In this document: in pieces, positions 20,001-28,697 of the stretch
Numbering within the stretch: position 1 is the stretch's first letter
Layout: every line of letters starts with the position of its first letter
Assembly: GCA_028292225.1 (NCBI GenBank)
Contig: JAQGMV010000013.1
Span: 1-38,317 of the forward strand
Direction: 5' to 3'
DNA: 38,317 nucleotides
Origin: Betaproteobacteria bacterium
GTDB taxonomy: Bacteria; Pseudomonadota; Gammaproteobacteria; Burkholderiales; SG8-41
Notes under the pieces: generated by a model
Database searches by the model: none
What the model was told of the DNA's origin: nothing
What the model saw: the letters and a program-made list of their open reading frames with translations, nothing else
Program-made: the position numbers and the translations under genes

Positions 20001-20828
20001 TCAGTCGCTCTTGATAAAGGCGAGCAGGTCGGGGTTGATCCGGTCGGCTTGCGTAGTGGGCATTCCGTGAGGGAATCCCTCGTACGTCTTGAGTATCGAT
20101 CCGCGCACCAGCCTCGCGCTGAGCGGCCCCGAGTCCACGTAAGGCACGATCTGGTCGTCGTCGCCATGCATGATCAGGGTGGGAACGGTGATCTTCTTCA
20201 AATCCGGAGTGAAGTCGGTCTGCGAAAACGCGACGATCCCGTCGTAGTGCGCGTTGGCGCCACCCATCATTCCCTGGCGCCACCAGTTCTGAATGATGCC
20301 CTCGGACACCCTGGCGCCGGGACGATTGAAGCCGTAGAACGGGCCCGCAGGCAGATCCCGATAGAACTGTGCGCGGTTCGTTGCGACCTGGGCCTGCAAT
20401 CCGTCGAATACGTCCCTCGGGAGGCCGCCTGGATTACCAGGCGTCTTCACCATGATCGGCGGAACCGCGCTGATGAGCACCGCTTTCGCCACGCGACTTT
20501 CGCCGTGGCGCCCGATGTAGCGCGCGACCTCGCCGCCGCCCGTTGAGTGGCCGACGTGGATCGCGTCCCTGAGATCGAGATGTGCAGTCAGTGCCGCGAG
20601 GTCATCGGCATAGTGATCCATGTCGTGACCGTCTGCAGTCTGGCTCGAACGGCCATGCCCGCGCCGATCATGGGCGATGACGCGATACCCATGACTCAGG
20701 AAAAAGGTCATCTGCGCGTCCCAATCGTCCGCGCTGAGCGGCCAGCCGTGGGAAAACACGATCGGCTGCCCCTTACCCCAGTCCTTATAGAAAATCTCCG
20801 TACCGTCCTTCGTCGTGATCGTGCTCAT
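20001..20828 (-). CDS. Alpha/beta hydrolase, non-heme chloroperoxidase-like
   Basis: [40 protein letters not shown]...[11 protein letters not shown]...[15 protein letters not shown]...[11 protein letters not shown]. Confidence 0.93.
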   Translation of the reverse strand: MSTITTKDGTEIFYKDWGKGQPIVFSHGWPLSADDWDAQMTFFLSHGYRVIAHDRRGHGRSSQTADGHDMDHYADDLAALTAHLDLRDAIHVGHSTGGGEVARYIGRHGESRVAKAVLISAVPPIMVKTPGNPGGLPRDVFDGLQAQVATNRAQFYRDLPAGPFYGFNRPGARVSEGIIQNWWRQGMMGGANAHYDGIVAFSQTDFTPDLKKITVPTLIMHGDDDQIVPYVDSGPLSARLVRGSILKTYEGFPHGMPTTQADRINPDLLAFIKSD

Positions 20829-21185
20829 GGTTTGTCTTCCTTCAGTGGAGTGGGCAATGGTTGCAGCGAGTGTCGTTTCGGCCGCTTCCCGCGGCAGCGA
20901 GGCTGATGCCGGTGGCCAAAACGATCCGGCGCGACCTAGTGACTCCGTACGCCTCTGCTTCGCTCATGGGTCTCTCCCTGTCGTGCTGCGCGCGTGTCGT
21001 CGGACTTACGGATGCAGCGTGAGGAACAGACGTGTCTGAAATGCCTCCGAGACGCCGCACCACAATTCAAATGACACAGACCGACTGCGGATGGAGCTTC
21101 GCGTCCCCTCGACCGTTTCGCGGTACCGCCCGCGGCAACCTCCGCGCTCGAGGAATCCAGGACCCGGTTCGCCATCGCCGCTTGG

Positions 21186-21293
21186 CTATGACACCCTTGC
21201 CACAACCGCAGCGGCAGCATCGCGCTTGAGAAATCGTTTCTCGTACTCGTCGAACAGCCTTTCTCCATACAGGTCGGTCGCTTTTTGTGTCAT
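21186..21293 (-). CDS. Possible 35-aa small protein
   Basis: ATG-initiated MTQKATDLYGERLFDEYEKRFLKRDAAAAVVARVS*; balanced amphipathic composition unlike the Arg/Pro-rich spurious frames; no clear Shine-Dalgarno; speculative. Confidence 0.25.
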   Translation of the reverse strand: MTQKATDLYGERLFDEYEKRFLKRDAAAAVVARVS

Positions 21294-21501
21294 GCGACAG
21301 GCGTGGTACGCAACGGGGGCTATCGAGCCGCAGAGCGCAGGCGGGGGTGGCGCTTGGATGCTTCTGCATTCGCGGGAGCTCGCGGGCCGTACTTATGCCT
21401 GTATTGCGAGCCGGTGCAGGGAAAGCATAGGCGCCGGCCGCGTGTCCAGTGTGCAATGTTCGCGAAAGGTTCTCGGCTGGACCTCGGTTTAGAATCGCGC
21501 C

Positions 21502-21768
21502 ATGAAACCTGAAAGTTTGACGTTTGAGGAAGCAGTAGCGCAGCTGCAATATTGGCGTGAACTGCTCGTGGTTGCGACGAGCGCGGGGAATCGCGATCAA
21601 ATGTTTGAGGCCGCCGGCCGTGTCGGGGAACTGGGCGTTCTCGTTCGTGATATGCGCGCGGAGCGCGGGCAATTGGCGTGGCAAGGAAGCGAGAGGCGAG
21701 AGATCGGTGCGATGGCGGTTGATCGACGAAGCGCCGCACGCTCGACAGGGGAAGACCGACGCGGCTAG
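21502..21768 (+). CDS. Small hypothetical helical protein
   Basis: MKPESLTFEEAVAQLQYWRELLVVATSAGNRDQMFEAAGRVGELGVLVRDM...; possible similarity to the ORF at 21842..22030. Confidence 0.45.
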   Translation: MKPESLTFEEAVAQLQYWRELLVVATSAGNRDQMFEAAGRVGELGVLVRDMRAERGQLAWQGSERREIGAMAVDRRSAARSTGEDRRG

Positions 21769-21841
21769 ACGACCTTCTGCGTGGCGGTGCTGGTACGGGA
21801 ATTACGTGTTAAGTCGACCTGGGTTTACTGAAGGGCCCCCG

Positions 21842-22030
21842 ATGACCGCGATTTCCGTAACGATGATCATGGCAACGCGCGCCCAGCTCGTTCATTGGCG
21901 CTACGAATGCGCGACGGCTCAAGCTGCGGGCGACGACGTTCGCATTCAGCAATGTCGGCGCCACATTGCGCACTGTGCTGCCGTCATCTCGGGGTTGGAA
22001 AAGTCGCTTCATCGTGCTGGTAGCGGCTGA
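21842..22030 (+). CDS. Small hypothetical helical protein, possible paralogue of the 21502 ORF
   Basis: MTAISVTMIMATRAQLVHWRYECATAQAAGDDVRIQQCRRHIAHCAAVISGLEKSLHRAGSG; shares AQLxxWR and AG spacing with the preceding ORF. Confidence 0.45.
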   Translation: MTAISVTMIMATRAQLVHWRYECATAQAAGDDVRIQQCRRHIAHCAAVISGLEKSLHRAGSG

Positions 22031-22736
22031 CCTACATCGCAGCACGCGACCGTGCCTTGGTCCGGGTTGCCGGAATCGTTCGGCTTGACGCCATACTTCG
22101 CCGCCTCTGAACTCCGCGTAATCGGAAGAGTCGGCAAATACCTCCGGCAATGAATGCCATCGCGGATGTGCGCCAATCGCTTCGATCGGAAAGGTACGGC
22201 ATGGCAAGCCGAAACGGGCGCGTCAGTGGCCGGTAATCGTTCATGCTCCCGATCATAGGGAACCTCCTGAACGTATTAACGGCCGTGGCTCGCGCTCCTG
22301 AAGCGGGAGTCTTGGGGGCGCGGTCGCGCTCAACGAATGCTGTTGCGCCCTTCGAGCCTGGAGTCGCTGTTCCGACGAGCGAGCCTGCGCGCAGAAGAAT
22401 CGCGACTGCTGCAGCAGCGCGATCGCAGTCACAGGATCGGGTGCGGCCCCTCATCGTGTGCAGCGTGCGCTCCAGGACTCGGCAATAGAGTTCTCGCTCG
22501 TTGCAGAGCCGCAGCGCTGCGCTTCATATGCGTTCTCGCTGTGACCGGTGATCGCGCTCGCCACCTTCATCGTGACGGACCACTCCGATTTGACGACTGT
22601 CGCGCCGCCGAGCGTGCTCACGAAAGTCCGCGTCGACCCCGCTGGTGCTATTCTGCGCGTCGTGAAACAGCAAACAGACCAGAACGCGCCTGTGACCTCG
22701 CGTCACCCCGGGCTCGTCTAGGCCACACGTAAGGCA

Positions 22737-22994
22737 ATGAAGCCGGGGCCACCTTATTCCAGCCGTCCGCGATCGCGTAATACGCTCGGGACGGCGATTG
22801 CGACGTGGGAAAGGCTACAAGCCACATGGCGCCGGGTCAGAGCGCGAGCGGTTTTTTCCGGTGATGTCGGTCTTAGCAACCGCGCCGAGGCAAAGCTCCT
22901 GGAGTGCGCGGTCGAGCTGCTTCGACTGCAGGCCATGTTGGCTTACGTTGATGAAATACCTCACCGCCGCGACACCCCACCTCAGAAGCCCTAA
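22737..22994 (+). CDS. Small hypothetical helical protein
   Basis: ...AIATWERLQATWRRVRARAVFSGDVGLSNRAEAKLLECAVELLRLQAMLAYVDE...; helical heptad-like composition; no family recognised. Confidence 0.35.
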   Translation: MKPGPPYSSRPRSRNTLGTAIATWERLQATWRRVRARAVFSGDVGLSNRAEAKLLECAVELLRLQAMLAYVDEIPHRRDTPPQKP

Positions 22995-23128
22995 AAGCCA
23001 AGAGCGAAAAGAGGCGCGTCGATCGTCGAAGCTCCCGTCAAAGCCTCTGCTTGAGAGCAGGACTCGCACCGCGGGTTCGTTTGTCGACGTAGTGGTGGCT
23101 TGCGGACTGCTGCTCGAGCATGCCCGCA

Positions 23129-24496
23129 TCAGGCACGCTGAAGCAAAGGCCGAAGCTGCGTGATATCGCTGACGCCCTCGAGGCCGAAGATGCTCTCGAT
23201 GAGCTTTGCACACTTCTCGTGCCCCAGGACGGGGGTGATCAGGTCGCGGGCTTTCTCGGCGACTTCCTCGCTGCTCATCGGATTGTCCGGAGCGCCGCGT
23301 ACTGAGTCGTTACGTTCCGTTACAGTCGTTCCGTCGTTGAAAGTGACTTCGACGATCGCCACTCGCCTGGGTAACAGCCGCTCCAGGCTCTCCTCGGCAA
23401 TGACTTTTATTTTTGCTTTCTCGCGAAGCACGATCGGGTCGCGCATGCGTGACTCATCGTGAGCGGCTTTGAACGACAATTTCTTGTCGAGGAGCAGGAC
23501 GGCAACCATCTGCTGCATCGACAAGTTAGCCATCGCACTGTCGTCGACTTTTTCAGCCGCGCTGGTCGAGATCCGGATGTTGATCTGCTTTATGTCCTCT
23601 GGCGCAAACGGGCGGCGTTCGCGGATGATGGAAAGCGCGTCGAGCGGCGACTGGATCGGCCCCCCGGTGCTCCATTTCTTGATGATGGTCTTCTTAACTT
23701 CGAATTCCTCTCCGAGTTTATCGACCAGCATCCCGGGATCGGCCGTGGGCGCGTAACACTCGAACAAATTACCCGGACCCGAGAACACATCGTTGACGCC
23801 GGTCCACCCGGCCTGCACGAGCATCGCTGCCGTTACCCCATTTCTCGCGCCCATCCCGCCGAACATGAAGGATTTTTCCACGTGCTCGGTATCCTGCCGC
23901 CAGGCCCCGATGCCCGCGCCGGCCTGCTGCGACGCGTAATCGATGAGCGTGCGCATTTGCCCTATATTCAAGGCAACGGCGCAACCGCAGGCGGCCGAGG
24001 CGCCAAACGTTCCGACCACGTTATGCGTCTCCCGCAGCACACCGCCATTCGCCACCAGTTTGAACGCGCGCAGCCCCACGTCGTAGCCTAGAGCGACCGC
24101 CCGGATGAATCGAGTTCCATCGATCGCGTTCTTTTCACCGATAGCCAACGTCGCCGGCACGATAGCGCACCCCGGATGTGCGCCGCCTGTGCTGTAGTTG
24201 TCATCCGTTTCGTCCGCATTCGCGAGAACACCATTGACCATCGCGGCCTCGATCGGGCCGGACAGAACATCCGAGGCCACGACGGTCGCAATCTTGTTTC
24301 CACCATATGCACGAGCAAATCGGAGCGCGTGCTGGCCCGGAACCAGGTCCGCGCCCGATATCATGGCGGCAAGCGTGTCGAGAATGTGGTGTTTTGTCTC
24401 CCTCACCACATCGGGAGGCAGTGCGCGCCCGGCAGCCTCGGCCATATAAGTACTGAGCCGGACCATGATCGGGCTGATCGGATTTTCTTTCTTCAT
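23129..24496 (-). CDS. MmgE/PrpD family protein (2-methylcitrate dehydratase-like)
   Basis: ETKHHILDTLAAMISGADLVPGQHALRFARAYGG...ANADETDDNYSTGGAHPGCAIVPATLAIGEKN...LKYDVG-like region; start MKKENPISP at 24496. Confidence 0.92.
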   Translation of the reverse strand: MKKENPISPIMVRLSTYMAEAAGRALPPDVVRETKHHILDTLAAMISGADLVPGQHALRFARAYGGNKIATVVASDVLSGPIEAAMVNGVLANADETDDNYSTGGAHPGCAIVPATLAIGEKNAIDGTRFIRAVALGYDVGLRAFKLVANGGVLRETHNVVGTFGASAACGCAVALNIGQMRTLIDYASQQAGAGIGAWRQDTEHVEKSFMFGGMGARNGVTAAMLVQAGWTGVNDVFSGPGNLFECYAPTADPGMLVDKLGEEFEVKKTIIKKWSTGGPIQSPLDALSIIRERRPFAPEDIKQINIRISTSAAEKVDDSAMANLSMQQMVAVLLLDKKLSFKAAHDESRMRDPIVLREKAKIKVIAEESLERLLPRRVAIVEVTFNDGTTVTERNDSVRGAPDNPMSSEEVAEKARDLITPVLGHEKCAKLIESIFGLEGVSDITQLRPLLQRA

Positions 24497-24650
24497 CGGC
24501 TCTTCTCCGTCTTTGCGATAGAAATGTTTCCTTGCTGCAGAGAGCACAAGCAATTCGTGCTTGACGGAGTATAGACGGATCAAGATGCACGGCGGGACTC
24601 CGCTCCCGCAGGCACTTGAGTGGACGTCATGGGACGTCGTCGGAGACTAA

Positions 24651-24673
24651 CGGGCGGAGGCCCTCTCCGCCCG
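24651..24673. terminator. GC-rich stem-loop, candidate 3' end of the EF-hand transcript
   Basis: CGGGCGGAG-GCCCT-CTCCGCCCG, perfect 9-bp stem with 5-nt loop; no U-tract. Confidence 0.35.
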
Positions 24674-24770
24674 CAGAAGAACAGACGCCAGGGATTCGAT
24701 TACTTCAAAACGCCTTGCTTTTGCAGAGCCTCCGGTCCCCGACGATGACCCGGGCGAATGACCTCGCGCG

Positions 24771-25484
24771 CTACGCTGTAACCGCCACAGTGCTCGCCTG
24801 CTGGCTGGTGTCGCTCGCTCCGTAGGACGCCATCAGACGCATGATCTGCCCCATGACATCGCCGTCGCCGCCGTGCGCGTGATGCCGGTGGGTTTCGCCG
24901 GCCGATGATGCAGTGCTGGAAGGCTCCTGCGACTTCAGGAACGCCTGTGACTCCTGGAAGCTCACCTTGCCGTTGCCGTCGGTGTCGGCCTGGTCGAATG
25001 ACGATGCGAGGCTGGTCAGATTGGCCGCCGCTGTGCTGTTGGTACCCGCGAGCTTTTCAGCCCTCGCCGTGATCTCGTCCTTGCTGAGGCCGGCGCTGTC
25101 CGCCGGAGGTTGCGGCGCTTCGCCGGGGCCGCCGTGGCCGCCTCGTGCGCGCATGCTGTTGAACTGGCTGTCGAGCTGATCGGCGAGCTTCTGCAGGCCG
25201 GTCGACATCTCTTCTTTCGTAACCTTGCCGTCGCCGTTGCCGTCCAGCGCTTTCATGATCGCGTCAGCGCTCGACGAGGCGTCGGTTCCGCCGGACCCGG
25301 ACACCTGCCCGAGCGCGTTCTCGATCCCGGCCTTGTCGATGTATCCCTGCCCTGTGCTGTCGATCTGCGAAAAGGCCTGCTCGACCATGGTCGAAACGTC
25401 CATCTTGCGGCCCCGCGAGCCGGCGCTTGCGCCTTGGACCGCCGCAGACCAGCCGCCGCCAACCGCGCTGATTCCATTACTCAT
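24771..25484 (-). CDS. EF-hand calcium-binding protein
   Basis: Three EF-loop-like segments: DSTGQGYIDKAGIE, DGNGDGKVTKEEM, DTDGNGKVSFQESQ; Gly/Ser-rich N-terminus and His-rich linker (HRHHAHGG); start MSNGISAVGGGW at 25484. Confidence 0.88.
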   Translation of the reverse strand: MSNGISAVGGGWSAAVQGASAGSRGRKMDVSTMVEQAFSQIDSTGQGYIDKAGIENALGQVSGSGGTDASSSADAIMKALDGNGDGKVTKEEMSTGLQKLADQLDSQFNSMRARGGHGGPGEAPQPPADSAGLSKDEITARAEKLAGTNSTAAANLTSLASSFDQADTDGNGKVSFQESQAFLKSQEPSSTASSAGETHRHHAHGGDGDVMGQIMRLMASYGASDTSQQASTVAVTA

Positions 25485-25553
25485 GACTGACTCCGTTCGA
25501 TAGGTGTGCCGGGACTCCCCGGCCATCACGGTTATCGTCCGGGCAGGCGGCTC

Positions 25554-25578
25554 TTTGAACGGATTTACGTATCTTTAC
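25554..25578. promoter_or_regulatory. CpxR-like direct-repeat box 1 (upstream of EF-hand gene)
   Basis: TTTGA-acgga-TTTAC-gtatc-TTTAC; 10-bp periodicity. Confidence 0.6.
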
Positions 25579-25848
25579 ACGGGAGGCCGACCCTGCCGGC
25601 CGTCGGGGCAGCCTGCCGTGCGCAGGCTCGAGCGCCCTCTTCTCACGCAGCCGCTGATGGCGGGCATCTGCCGCTGCAGCACGTGCATATCGGGATTGGG
25701 GCGCGCTTCCGGCGCAAGGCCGAGCGCGACTCTGCTGACGGCGAGAAAACGCTGCACGTAGAGATCCTGTGATCGGCCCATTGGGATGCTCCTTGTAGGG
25801 CGGCACATGCCGTCGACAGGAGTGTCGCCGCGCATGTGATCAATTGCC

Positions 25849-25873
25849 GTTAACGCAGGTAAAGCTAGGTAAA
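25849..25873. promoter_or_regulatory. CpxR-like direct-repeat box 2 (upstream of response regulator)
   Basis: GTTAA-cgcag-GTAAA-gctag-GTAAA; contains exact GTAAA-N5-GTAAA; followed by TATCAT -10-like hexamer at 25903. Confidence 0.7.
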
Positions 25874-25935
25874 GACGCGAGGCTGAATCCCGTGGTGACG
25901 GTTATCATGTCTCTGAATTCTCAGAGAATTGAACC

Positions 25936-26607
25936 ATGCCCGCACCCGTTTTACTCGCCGACGACGATGTCGAGCTCGCGACGATGCTCGCGCAGTACCT
26001 CGAGCGCGACGGATTCACGATGACGGTCGTTCACGACGGCGAGGCTGCCGTGCGCCACGCGCTGAGCGGCGAGCATAAGGTCGTTGTGCTCGACGTCATG
26101 ATGCCCAGGATGGACGGCGTCGAAGCGCTGCGCCGGATACGTGCGGGCAGTCAGATCCCGGTCATCATGCTCACGGCACGCGGCGACGACGTCGATCGCA
26201 TACTCGGGCTCGAGCTCGGCGCCGACGATTACGTGCCGAAGCCGTGTACGCCGCGCGAGCTGTCGGCCCGGCTGCGCGCGATCCTGAGGCGCCTGCAGGT
26301 GCAGCCGCCGGGCGGCGCCCTGACCGTGGGACCGATTGCAATATGGCCTGAAAAGCGGGCCGTCGACTGCGACGGTAACGCGCTCGAGCTCACGAGCGCC
26401 GAGTTCAACATCCTGCACGTGCTCGCACTCAATGCGGGGCGGGTCGTATCGAAGAAGGAAATCTCGCAGGAGGCGCTGGGCCGCGCGCTCGCGCGCTACG
26501 ACCGCAGCATCGACGTGCACCTCTCCAGCATCCGGCAGAAGCTCGGCAGCCGCTCGGGACTGATCCATACGGTGCGCGGGCTGGGTTATCAGCTCGCAAA
26601 GGAGTGA
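25936..26607 (+). CDS. CpxR-like OmpR-family response regulator
   Basis: VLLADDDVELATMLAQYLERDGF...VVLDVMMPRMDGVEALRRIRAGSQIPVIMLTARGDDVDRILGLELGADDYVPKPCTPRELSARLRAIL...; winged-helix C-terminus. Confidence 0.94.
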   Translation: MPAPVLLADDDVELATMLAQYLERDGFTMTVVHDGEAAVRHALSGEHKVVVLDVMMPRMDGVEALRRIRAGSQIPVIMLTARGDDVDRILGLELGADDYVPKPCTPRELSARLRAILRRLQVQPPGGALTVGPIAIWPEKRAVDCDGNALELTSAEFNILHVLALNAGRVVSKKEISQEALGRALARYDRSIDVHLSSIRQKLGSRSGLIHTVRGLGYQLAKE

Positions 26608-26613
26608 GTGCAG

Positions 26614-27981
26614 ATGGGCCGGCTATTCTGGAAATTTTTCTTTGCTTCGTGGTTCACGCTGGTCCTGGCGGCCGTAGGCGCTGCGGCGGCGGTGTCGTTG
26701 CAGTGGCGCGCCGCCGGAGGTCCAAGCCGCGCGGCGCCGCACCACGTCGTGCTCGATCTCGCAGCGACTACGCTGAAGCTGGCAGGCCCGGAGGGACTCC
26801 GCGATTGGCTCAAGGCGGCGGACGCCAACTCGCGCACGCGGGTGTATGCCGTGAACGCAGCCGGAGAGGACCTGCTCGGGCGCAAGCTCTCCGCAGCGCA
26901 GATCTCCACTGCACGGGAGAGCGCTTCGACCGGGCATGCACGGGATTCTGCGCGTCTGGTCAACACGGCTGGAGGCGCCGAGTACGTGCTTTTCAGCCAG
27001 GGTCCGCCCGCTGTGTTCACGCGGCGATTGCCGAGGGAAGCGCCGGAGGGCCTGCGCATGTTTTTTCCCTGGCCGTGGCTGCACATCATTGCCGGCACCG
27101 TCGCAAGCGTGCTCGTGAGTGCGCTGCTTGCATGGTATATGGCCCGGCCGATCGGCAACCTTCGCGCCGCGTTCAATGCCGTGGCGGGCGGCGCGCTCGA
27201 TACCCGTGTCGCGCCGCTCATGGGTCGCCGGCGAGACGAGATTGCGGACCTCGGCCGCGACTTCGACATCATGGCGGAACGCCTGCAGCGCCTGATGAGC
27301 GGGCAGCGCCGTCTGCTGCACGATGTCTCGCATGAGTTGCGCTCGCCGCTCGCGAGACTGCACGCCGCCGTGGGGCTGCTGCGTCAGGATCCGCGCGAGC
27401 TCGAAGGCTCGCTGGGACGCATCGAACGTGAAGTCGGGAGGCTGGACGCGCTCGTCGGGGAGGTGCTCACGCTCGCACGGCTGGATTCAGGGGCGATCGA
27501 CGGCCCGGCGCGCGAGCTGAATCTTTCGGATCTTGTCGCCGACGTGGTTCAGGACACGAAATTCGAAGCCGAGTCCTCGGGAAAGGACGTCGTATTCGAC
27601 GACATCGACGATGTCCTGATCACCGGACGCGGACAGCTGCTCGAGCGCGCGATCGAAAACGTGCTGCGCAATGCCGTCAAGTACACCGCGCCGGCGACCG
27701 CGGTCCACGTCGAGTTGCGCCGGCACGAAGCGCGCCATCGCGCGGTGCTGACGGTGTCTGACAGCGGGCCGGGCATCCGCGAAGAAGAAATCGCGAACAT
27801 GTTCCAGCCGTTCTTTCGCGCAACCGCCGCCGCTGACGCGCCGGGCTTCGGCCTCGGCCTGGCAATCGCAAAGCGCGCCGTCGACGTTCATGGCGGAACG
27901 ATACGAGCGCAGAACGTGAAGGGCGGCGGACTGAAAGTGATCATCGAGCTTCCGCTCGGCAACCAGGAAAAGTACAAATGA
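26614..27981 (+). CDS. CpxA-like sensor histidine kinase
   Basis: MGRLFWKFFFASWFTLVLAAVGAAAAV TM; second TM IIAGTVASVLVSALLAWYMARPI with HAMP; HDVSHELRSPLARLHAAVGLLRQ H-box; GFGLGLAIAKRAVDVHGG G-box. Confidence 0.93.
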   Translation: MGRLFWKFFFASWFTLVLAAVGAAAAVSLQWRAAGGPSRAAPHHVVLDLAATTLKLAGPEGLRDWLKAADANSRTRVYAVNAAGEDLLGRKLSAAQISTARESASTGHARDSARLVNTAGGAEYVLFSQGPPAVFTRRLPREAPEGLRMFFPWPWLHIIAGTVASVLVSALLAWYMARPIGNLRAAFNAVAGGALDTRVAPLMGRRRDEIADLGRDFDIMAERLQRLMSGQRRLLHDVSHELRSPLARLHAAVGLLRQDPRELEGSLGRIEREVGRLDALVGEVLTLARLDSGAIDGPARELNLSDLVADVVQDTKFEAESSGKDVVFDDIDDVLITGRGQLLERAIENVLRNAVKYTAPATAVHVELRRHEARHRAVLTVSDSGPGIREEEIANMFQPFFRATAAADAPGFGLGLAIAKRAVDVHGGTIRAQNVKGGGLKVIIELPLGNQEKYK

Positions 27982-28526
27982 GACTCGCACGTGTCGGAGT
28001 GATCGCCTTTACGCTCGCCATCGCGGCGTGCGGCGTGGCGCAGGAAGCGTTCGCCCAGTTTTCCGGAGGCGGCGGCATGCGCGGAGGGGGGATGCAGGGG
28101 CAGTCACGCGGCGCACGTGAGCAGCGACCGGACGCAACGCAGCCGCTCCGGCGAGAGCTGACGGACGAGCTCGAGGAACGGCTGTACGTGCTTCAGGACG
28201 ACCTGCGCCTCGCGTCGACCCAGCAGGCCCTGTGGGCACGCTATGCAGATCGCGTGCGTTCCGTGGCTGGAGATATCGCGCGCGATCGGACGCACGCGGA
28301 GCTTCGTCCCAGGGTGCCGGTGCTTCAGCGTCTGGACGGTATAGTCGATTCTGCGCGTAACAGACTGACCGCGCTCGAGGATATCGATGCGGCCGCAAAG
28401 TCGTTATACGAGACCCTGACCCCTCCCCAGCGCGAGGTCGCAGACCCCCGCCTCGCAACGATCGTCGCCCTGCTCGTGGACGGCACACCGGCGCCGCCGA
28501 CCGCCGCCCCGCCCCGTCGTCCCTGA
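27978..28526 (+). CDS. Spy/CpxP-like LTxxQ periplasmic protein
   Basis: Signal peptide MRLARVGVIAFTLAIAACGVAQEAFAQ; ELEERLYVLQDDLRLASTQQALWARYADRV and LTPPQREVADPRL (LTxxQ motif); ATGA overlap with kinase stop. Confidence 0.8.
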   Translation: MRLARVGVIAFTLAIAACGVAQEAFAQFSGGGGMRGGGMQGQSRGAREQRPDATQPLRRELTDELEERLYVLQDDLRLASTQQALWARYADRVRSVAGDIARDRTHAELRPRVPVLQRLDGIVDSARNRLTALEDIDAAAKSLYETLTPPQREVADPRLATIVALLVDGTPAPPTAAPPRRP

Positions 28527-28555
28527 TTCTGCCGCCGATCACGTGACGGTTCTTC

Positions 28556-28585
28556 CGTTACACGCCGCCTGGACGGCGCGTAACG
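28556..28585. terminator. Strong stem-loop 3' of the LTxxQ gene
   Basis: CGTTACACGCCG-CCTGGA-CGGCGCGTAACG; 12-bp stem with one G:U-type mismatch; no U-tract. Confidence 0.45.
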
Positions 28586-28605
28586 CCTGAACCCGCCACA
28601 CCCGC

Positions 28606-28640
28606 CTTACACAGTTTTACCTTTGCTTTACCCACCTTAG
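28606..28640. promoter_or_regulatory. CpxR-like direct-repeat box 3 (upstream of small exported protein)
   Basis: CTTAC-acagt-TTTAC-ctttgc-TTTAC-ccac-CTTAG; three to four repeats at 10-11 bp. Confidence 0.6.
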
Positions 28641-28697
28641 TACACGGCGGCGGGACACTCTCGTCATCCGCATATGCGGCTTACGAGGCTCTTTCCC

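Noticed and set aside
19587-20546. 319-aa plus-strand ORF spanning the MFS and hydrolase genes
   Set aside because: Antisense to two supported genes; low-complexity composition.
20842-21063. Short minus ORF with Tat-like [27 protein letters not shown]
   Set aside because: RR plus hydrophobic stretch could be a truncated Tat signal, but there is no mature domain and it is too short to support.
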